From: Lacticaseibacillus songhuajiangensis
Lineage (GTDB): Bacteria > Bacillota > Bacilli > Lactobacillales > Lactobacillaceae
Direction of reading: 5' to 3'
NCBI RefSeq assembly: GCF_003946025.1
Contig: NZ_RHNR01000023.1
Span: 1-40,283 of the forward strand
DNA length: 40,283 nt
Under the pieces are notes generated by a model. It did no database searches. It was not told the DNA's origin and saw only the letters and a program-made list of their open reading frames with translations. The position numbers were made by a program, and so were the translations under genes. Positions 35,473 to 40,283 of the stretch are shown piece after piece; position 1 is the first letter of the stretch, and every line of letters starts with the position of its first letter.

Positions 35473-36096
35473 ATGCTACTAGCGTTTTGTTTTATCCTCG
35501 CTTACCTCATCGGTTCCATTCCCTCAGGTGTCTGGATTGGCCGCATCTTCTGCCATAAGGATCCTCGGGAAGCCGGCAGCCACAACATCGGCACGACCAA
35601 CGCCTACCGCGTGCTGGGCGTCAAGGCCGGTACGGCAGTTCTCATCATCGACATCCTAAAGGGAACGCTGGGCGCATCGCTGCCCCACCTCTTCGGTTTC
35701 CAGCAGCACTGGCTCGTGCTCGTCTGCGGGGTGGCTGCGGTGATTGGCCACACGGCTTCCATCTTCATTCACTTTAAGGGCGGCAAGGCGGTTGCCACCA
35801 GCGCCGGGATTCTGCTGGCCTACAATCCGCTGCTCTTTCTAATTGCCAGTGCCACCTTCGTGGGGATGATTCTCTTGACCTCCGCGGTGAGCCTTGCCAG
35901 TATCGTCGGCGTCGCCACAATGTTCGTCATCGCACTGTTCATTCACGACTGGATACTAGCCGTGATTGCCGGCCTGCTCACGGTGGTGTTCATCATCAAG
36001 CACATCCCGAACCTCAAGCGGATTGCCAACGGTACTGAAAACTACGTGCACTTTGGCCTCTACTACTGGCTGCGGCAAAAGCGCAACTCAAAATAA
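35473..36096 (+). CDS. plsY: acyl-phosphate glycerol-3-phosphate acyltransferase
   Basis: PlsY transfers an acyl group from acyl phosphate to glycerol-3-phosphate, the first step of phospholipid synthesis, in the membrane. The 207-residue protein has five transmembrane segments. Family motifs are SGVWIGRIF, GSHNIGTTNAYRVLG, FKGGKAVATSAG and the late TVVFIIKHIPNLKRI. ATG 35473 follows AAAGGAG. It is divergent from parE, the usual arrangement in Firmicutes. Confidence 0.96.
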   Translation: MLLAFCFILAYLIGSIPSGVWIGRIFCHKDPREAGSHNIGTTNAYRVLGVKAGTAVLIIDILKGTLGASLPHLFGFQQHWLVLVCGVAAVIGHTASIFIHFKGGKAVATSAGILLAYNPLLFLIASATFVGMILLTSAVSLASIVGVATMFVIALFIHDWILAVIAGLLTVVFIIKHIPNLKRIANGTENYVHFGLYYWLRQKRNSK

Positions 36097-36110
36097 AATG
36101 ACGCCACACA

Positions 36111-36149
36111 AAAATGCCTTCCCGATTTTAACATCGGGAGGGCATTTTT
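36111..36149. terminator. bidirectional terminator between plsY and the epimerase gene
   Basis: AATGCC-TTCCCGAT (36113-36126) pairs with ATCGGGAG-GGCATT (36133-36146) almost perfectly, with A and T runs on either side. Confidence 0.92.
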
Positions 36150-36155
36150 CATTTG

Positions 36156-37028
36156 CTAATGGGTACTGATGGTAAAGCCGGCTTCAAAACTCTTGCCGCC
36201 AGCGAGTTCACGAATGCCGCGCTTGTGCTCGAGCTGACCGTCCGCGCTTGGCTCGTCGGCAACGCCCCACCATGGTTCGATGCAGCAGAAGTCGCCAGGC
36301 GTTGGGTAGTTCGACCACACACCCACATAAGGCGCATCCTTAACCGTCAGGCTGACGCCGTGCTCGTCGTCTGGAGAAGACAGACTGAGCTTGGTTTTAT
36401 CGCCATCAAGCACGTAGATCAGTGCGTCACCCTTGAACAGTTCGCGCGTCAGTGGCGTGTGATTTTCATCAACTGGCTTGCCGTTCGCGAAGTCGGCATA
36501 CTTGCCCTGCAAGCCAACGCGAGTGCGCGTCTTGGCAGGTTCAAAGTCGAGGCTGAAGTCCTCGAACTTGCGTCCAGCAGACAGTGGCATCCGGAAGGCT
36601 GGGTGCGCACCAATGCTAAAGAGCATCTTATCATCGGCTGGGTTCTCCACCTTGTAGCCAACGTGCAGGTTCTGCCCGTCAAGCTTGTAGGTCAGGGTCA
36701 ACTTGAAGGCAAATGGGTACTTGGCATGTGTTTCGTCGTTGTCCGTTAGCACTAGGGAGACCTGGTCAGCAGACTGCGCAGCCACCGCGAAGTCCAAGTC
36801 GCGGGCGAAGCCGTGCCGGGTCATGTGGTAGGTCTTGTCCTGGTATGTGTACTGGTCATCTTTCAGTGCCCCCACAATTGGGAACAGAACAGGTGCGTGC
36901 CGGGCCCAAACCGCTGGGTCCGCCTGCCACATGTACTCCGTGCCGTCAGCCTTGGCCACGAGGGAGGACAATTCCGCCCCGTGCAAGTTGATTTCGGCCG
37001 TCAGAAATTCGTTTTCAATCTTAACCAT
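36156..37028 (-). CDS. aldose 1-epimerase family protein (LacX-like)
   Basis: The 290-residue product belongs to the galactose mutarotase-like superfamily, LacX branch. It is expected to interconvert anomers of a hexose or hexose phosphate. Recognisable stretches are EINLHGAELSSLVAKADGTEY, then VLFPIVGALKDDQY, TRHGFARDLDFAV and SIGAHPAFRMPL with a likely catalytic His. The exact sugar is unknown. It follows hslU by 53 bp with no terminator between them, so it may be the last gene of the xerC-hslVU transcript. Confidence 0.88.
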   Translation of the reverse strand: MVKIENEFLTAEINLHGAELSSLVAKADGTEYMWQADPAVWARHAPVLFPIVGALKDDQYTYQDKTYHMTRHGFARDLDFAVAAQSADQVSLVLTDNDETHAKYPFAFKLTLTYKLDGQNLHVGYKVENPADDKMLFSIGAHPAFRMPLSAGRKFEDFSLDFEPAKTRTRVGLQGKYADFANGKPVDENHTPLTRELFKGDALIYVLDGDKTKLSLSSPDDEHGVSLTVKDAPYVGVWSNYPTPGDFCCIEPWWGVADEPSADGQLEHKRGIRELAGGKSFEAGFTISTH

Positions 37029-37081
37029 AGTGATGATACCTTCTCCATTAGCAAAATTTTTTAGTGTTGCGTGCTACCAAA

Positions 37082-38479
37082 TTAAAGAATGTAACGACTC
37101 ATATCCTTGTCGCCGGCAATCTTGCCGACCTTATCGTCGACGTACTTCTCGGTGACGGTAATGTCACCCATCTGCATATCGGGACCTTCGTAGAGGACGT
37201 CCTCTAGCAGTTTTTCGAGGATTGTGGCCAGCCGCCGGGCCCCGATGTTCTCCTGAGTCGTGTTGACGGTTGCGGCGATGTGGGCAATTTCGCGAATTGC
37301 TTCCTTGGTGAAGGTGACCTTGACGCCATCCGCACCAATCAGCGCCATGTACTGCTTGGTCAGTGCGTTGTCTGGTTCAGTCAGGATGCGCACAAAGTCG
37401 TCTTCGGTGAGATCCTTCAGCTCTACGCGAATTGGGAAACGGCCCTGCAGTTCGGCAATAAGGTCGCTAGGCTTGGACTCAGCGAAGGCCCCGGAACCGA
37501 TGAACAGGATGTGATCCGTGTTGATTGGCCCGTACTTGGTGCTAATTTGGGAGCCTTCAACAATTGGCAAAATGTCGCGCTGCACACCTTCACGGGAAAC
37601 TTCACCGCTACTTTGCTTACGGCCGGCCGCAATTTTGTCAATTTCATCGATGAAGATGATGCCGGAGTTCTCTGCGCGCACAATGGCGTTGTGGTAAATG
37701 TCGGCGTGGTTCACCAGCTTACTGGATTCTTCCTGCACGAAGACCTCGCGTGCCTCCTTGACGGTCATGGTGCGTTCAACCATCTTCTTGGGCATCATTG
37801 CCCCCAGGGTGTCGGACAGGTCAATGCCCATTTGGCCGTACATGTCGCCACCGCCGGCCGGTTTCTTGACGTCTTCCACCCGCACGGTGACTTCGCGCTC
37901 TTCCAGCAGACCCTTAGCGAGCTGGTCGGCCACCGTCATGCGTTCATTCTTAATGTCGTCATTGACTTCTTCGGGCTCTGGTTCGGCCTTGCCGCCATTT
38001 TCCATCATGTTGTTGAACATGCTCATCATGTCCTGCATGTTGTTGGCGCGACGTTCCTTCTTGATACCAGGCACCAGCAACTTCACGAGCCGCTTGTTAG
38101 CCGCCTTCTCCGCACGCACACGGACAGTTTCGTACTGGGCAGTTTCTTCCAGCTGCACCGCCACGTCCACGAGGTCACGGACCATGGATTCAACGTCCCG
38201 GCCAACGTAACCGACTTCGGTAAACTTGGTGGCTTCAACCTTCACGAAGGGCGCGTTGACGACTTTTGCCAAGCGGCGGGCAATTTCGGTTTTCCCGACC
38301 CCAGTAGGTCCAATCATCAGCAAGTTCTTGGGCGTGATGTCCTGCTGCATCTTCTCACTCAGTTGCATCCGGCGCCAGCGGTTGTAGAGCGCAACGGCGA
38401 CGGCTTTCTTGGCTTCATCCTGACCAATGACGTACTGGTCCAGGGAAGCCACAATCTGCTTAGGTGTTTGCATGGGCAA
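37082..38479 (-). CDS. hslU: HslU (ClpY) ATPase subunit of the HslUV protease
   Basis: HslU unfolds proteins and feeds them to the HslV peptidase. The 465-residue AAA+ protein has a Walker A site (GPTGVGKTEIARRL near residue 53), the pore-type sequence FTEVGYVGRDVES, an intermediate domain (about 110-240) and a Walker B site (FIDEIDKIA). The C-terminal sensor-2 domain follows and the protein ends DMSRYIL, the HslU-type tail that docks into HslV. It starts six nt after the hslV stop. Confidence 0.97.
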   Translation of the reverse strand: MPMQTPKQIVASLDQYVIGQDEAKKAVAVALYNRWRRMQLSEKMQQDITPKNLLMIGPTGVGKTEIARRLAKVVNAPFVKVEATKFTEVGYVGRDVESMVRDLVDVAVQLEETAQYETVRVRAEKAANKRLVKLLVPGIKKERRANNMQDMMSMFNNMMENGGKAEPEPEEVNDDIKNERMTVADQLAKGLLEEREVTVRVEDVKKPAGGGDMYGQMGIDLSDTLGAMMPKKMVERTMTVKEAREVFVQEESSKLVNHADIYHNAIVRAENSGIIFIDEIDKIAAGRKQSSGEVSREGVQRDILPIVEGSQISTKYGPINTDHILFIGSGAFAESKPSDLIAELQGRFPIRVELKDLTEDDFVRILTEPDNALTKQYMALIGADGVKVTFTKEAIREIAHIAATVNTTQENIGARRLATILEKLLEDVLYEGPDMQMGDITVTEKYVDDKVGKIAGDKDMSRYIL

Positions 38480-38485
38480 TCCTCC

Positions 38486-39010
38486 TTAGAAAGATTCAAC
38501 CAGAATGTTCTGGTTCGTGAAAATATCGATGGTGCCGGCGATGGAAACAGCTTCCTTGGCGATGGCCGGTGCATCCATGTCATCTGCGTGCCGCAGCATC
38601 CCGACGGCCGCCGCTTGGGCAAAATTACCACCGGAACCGATGGCAACCACGTCTTCGTCAGGGGCAATCACTTCACCGCTACCAGAAATCAGTAGCAGGT
38701 CGTCCTTGTTGACGGCGATGAGCATGGCTTCCAACTTCTGGAGCGTTGGGTCCTTGCGCCAGTCTTGAGCCAGCGCCACAGCGGAGCGGCGCAGGTTGCC
38801 CTGGAACAACTCCAGTTTCTTTTCAAACCATTCCTGCAGGGTGATGGCGTCGGCGACCCCGCCGGCAAAACCAATCACAACCTGATCGTTGTAAATGCGG
38901 CGAATCTTCTGGGCAGAACCCTTCATGATCACTTTTTCACCAAGTGTGACCTGACCATCGCCGGCGATTGCCGTGTGGCCATCCTTACGTACAGCTGCAA
39001 TTGTTGTCAT
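38486..39010 (-). CDS. hslV: HslV (ClpQ/CodW) peptidase subunit
   Basis: HslV is the proteasome-like peptidase chamber. The 174-residue product starts MTTIAAVRKDGHTAIAGDGQ. Removal of Met exposes Thr as the N-terminal nucleophile. The later GFAGGVADAITL is also family-typical. ATG 39010 is chosen because AGAGGT precedes it and an N-terminal Thr is required. The frame extends to 39037 but that would mask the nucleophile. It follows xerC as in other Firmicutes. Confidence 0.95.
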   Translation of the reverse strand: MTTIAAVRKDGHTAIAGDGQVTLGEKVIMKGSAQKIRRIYNDQVVIGFAGGVADAITLQEWFEKKLELFQGNLRRSAVALAQDWRKDPTLQKLEAMLIAVNKDDLLLISGSGEVIAPDEDVVAIGSGGNFAQAAAVGMLRHADDMDAPAIAKEAVSIAGTIDIFTNQNILVESF

Positions 39011-39140
39011 TTGAATACCTCTTTTTTTAATTGTCATCGACCCAGGTCAACAGTAGCACTCCTTAACCTGGTGTGCTAAATATCTTAACGCAGCCCCTGC
39101 GGGCAAACATCATCCTAAAGTCCTATTTTGTGACGCGCTG

Positions 39141-40043
39141 TCACTTATGCTCGGGAAAGTACTTCTGGTAGTCACTAAGCATGTGTTCAGTGGTGACGTG
39201 CGTGTAAATCTGCGTTGTGGACAGACTCGCGTGCCCCAGCAGTTCCTGCACGGTGCGCAGGTCGGCCCCGTGGTTCAGCATGTGGGTCGCGAAGCTGTGC
39301 CGCAACATGTGGGGATGGATCGACGCAGTCAGACTAGTTTTCTTAATCAGCTGATCCAAAATGTACTGCAAACCACGCGCGGTGAGCGGTTTGCCGTGCT
39401 GATTGAGGAACACGTGCGGTTCCACCAAGCTGCGAATGCCGCCCAGTTCCTTACGCGCACTACCGAGGTACGCCTGCAGCTTTTCCTTGCAGCGCTTGCC
39501 AAACACCACGTAACGGTCCTTGTTACCCTTCCCGTGGATGAGCATGGCCTCAGCGTTCATATCGATTTGCTTGATGGTCAAGCCCACACACTCCGATGCA
39601 CGGATGCCGGTATCGTAGAGCACTTCCAGTAGCGCCTGATTACGCACACTGAGCGCATCGGTACCTTCAGCCGCCTTGAACAGTTCTTCAATTTCCGGTT
39701 CGTAGAAGAATTGCGGCAAGTGGTTGTGCACCTTGCGGCTTTCAACCAGCGCAAAGGGATTATCGCTGACCCGGCCGAGCTTGAGCAGGTAACGGTAAAA
39801 GGCGCGCAAGCTACTGATCTTACGCGCACTGGTTGCCGCGCTGTAGTTACGCTCCCCCATCTCACTCATATAAGCCGCAACGGCGACGCTGTCGACCTTG
39901 CGCAGGTCAACTTCTCCGTCGTCCGCACTATTCTTGAGAAAATCAGCGAAGGCGCGCACATCCCGGCCGTATGCCTTGATGGTCTGCGGTGAGTAGTGCC
40001 GCTCGACTTCTAGGTAACGCAGAAAGTCGTCTATATCGGTCAT
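39141..40043 (-). CDS. xerC: tyrosine recombinase XerC (CodV)
   Basis: XerC acts at dif with a partner to resolve chromosome dimers. The 300-residue product has the N-terminal SAM-like DNA-binding domain (about 1-90) and a catalytic domain. Catalytic residues visible are Arg148 in DTGIRASECVGL, Lys172 in GKGNKDR, His245 and Arg248 in HPHMLRHSFATH, His271 in LLGHASLSTTQIYTHV, and Tyr280. ATG 40043 follows TTGGAGGTG; the frame extends to 40073 without a site. It heads the xerC-hslV-hslU set. A repeat copy lies directly upstream. Confidence 0.95.
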   Translation of the reverse strand: MTDIDDFLRYLEVERHYSPQTIKAYGRDVRAFADFLKNSADDGEVDLRKVDSVAVAAYMSEMGERNYSAATSARKISSLRAFYRYLLKLGRVSDNPFALVESRKVHNHLPQFFYEPEIEELFKAAEGTDALSVRNQALLEVLYDTGIRASECVGLTIKQIDMNAEAMLIHGKGNKDRYVVFGKRCKEKLQAYLGSARKELGGIRSLVEPHVFLNQHGKPLTARGLQYILDQLIKKTSLTASIHPHMLRHSFATHMLNHGADLRTVQELLGHASLSTTQIYTHVTTEHMLSDYQKYFPEHK

Positions 40044-40109
40044 GTAAGCACCTCCAATTAATAACTTTATCACAAAATCGCACCTGTTGCCGCCTCGATT
40101 TCGCTGTCC

Positions 40110-40283
40110 GTCAGCGATAGCATTTCAGTGACGAAGTCACGCCGGGCCGCTTTGGTGTTTTCATGACGCCGTTAGGCGGTGGAGTCGGCAACTCCGGTGG
40201 TGGTGTGCTTGGGCTACGCTCCGGGAACTACGTCGGGCGGGGACCGCTTCAGCCCGCTATCGCGGTCTTCCGCTGGCGGAGTT
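40110..40283 (+). repeat. hairpin-rich dispersed element, copy 3 (cut by window end)
   Basis: It begins GTCAGCGATAGCATTTCAG, matching the start of copies 1 and 2. GACGCC/GGCG (40165-40178) and GAGT/ACTC (40182-40194) form hairpins where copies 1 and 4 have differently sequenced ones. Positions 40218-40278 (from GCTCCGGGAA to GTCTTCCGCTGGCG) match 235-293 of copy 1 in reverse. Its orientation is away from xerC. A short minus-strand frame ending near 40076 (ending EIEAATGAIL) could be a gene tail but is too short to call. Confidence 0.65.

Noticed and set aside
37280..38695. Long plus-strand frame opposite hslU and hslV
   Set aside because: It is a shadow of two well-conserved genes.
40076..40178. 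Minus-strand reading of about 33 codons ending EIEAATGAIL before xerC
   Set aside because: It is preceded by a stop, has no start site and lies in repeat copy 3. It might be a gene tail but cannot be supported.

Overview
The window reads as chromosomal DNA of a Lactobacillales organism with fairly high GC, most likely a Lactobacillaceae member of the Lacticaseibacillus type. The genus is inferred, not proven. The signs are Firmicute-type neighbours (recU-pbp1A, ypsA-gpsB-rnpB, parE-parC, xerC-hslV-hslU), strong AGGAGG ribosome binding sites, a type B RNase P RNA and a PyrR-type RNA attenuator. No rRNA, tRNA, CRISPR array, prophage or intact insertion sequence is visible.

Layout. 1-430: start of an unknown minus-strand gene and a hairpin-rich repeat. 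431-6163: cell wall and DNA repair genes (pbp1A, recU), ypsA, gpsB, RNase P RNA and a THUMP-type rRNA methyltransferase. 6235-10304: a small unknown protein, endopeptidase PepO and an Mga-like regulator. 10305-10884: a non-coding stretch with two more copies of the hairpin-rich repeat. 10885-16421: cls and an RNase HI homologue on minus, then an EbsA-like protein, fhs, lspA and rluD on plus. 16422-22495: pyrimidine-responsive operon pyrR-pyrP-carA-carB behind a PyrR attenuator. 22642-26018: rqcH (minus), a DegV protein and a NUDIX hydrolase. 26019-28612: an AT-richer, eroded stretch with an ArsR-type regulator, a frameshifted gene remnant and about 0.9 kb without a gene. 28613-35200: ppaC, a LysR regulator, parC and parE (minus). 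35473-40043: plsY on plus, then xerC-hslV-hslU and a LacX/GalM-like epimerase on minus. 40110 onward: a further repeat copy cut by the window end.

The most unusual content is twofold. First, carA and carB are intact, translationally coupled frames in a PyrR-controlled operon, yet both have lost the residues that define the enzyme. CarA lacks the glutaminase Cys and His. CarB lacks the metal/ATP ligands of both ATP-grasp modules and about 100 residues of the second. They look like a retained pseudo-enzyme pair rather than a carbamoyl-phosphate synthetase. Second, at least four copies of a diverged intergenic element share a start close to GTCAGCGTAAGTGTTGAAA and conserved blocks. Their hairpins keep pairing while changing sequence, which suggests a dispersed structured RNA or a small non-autonomous mobile repeat.
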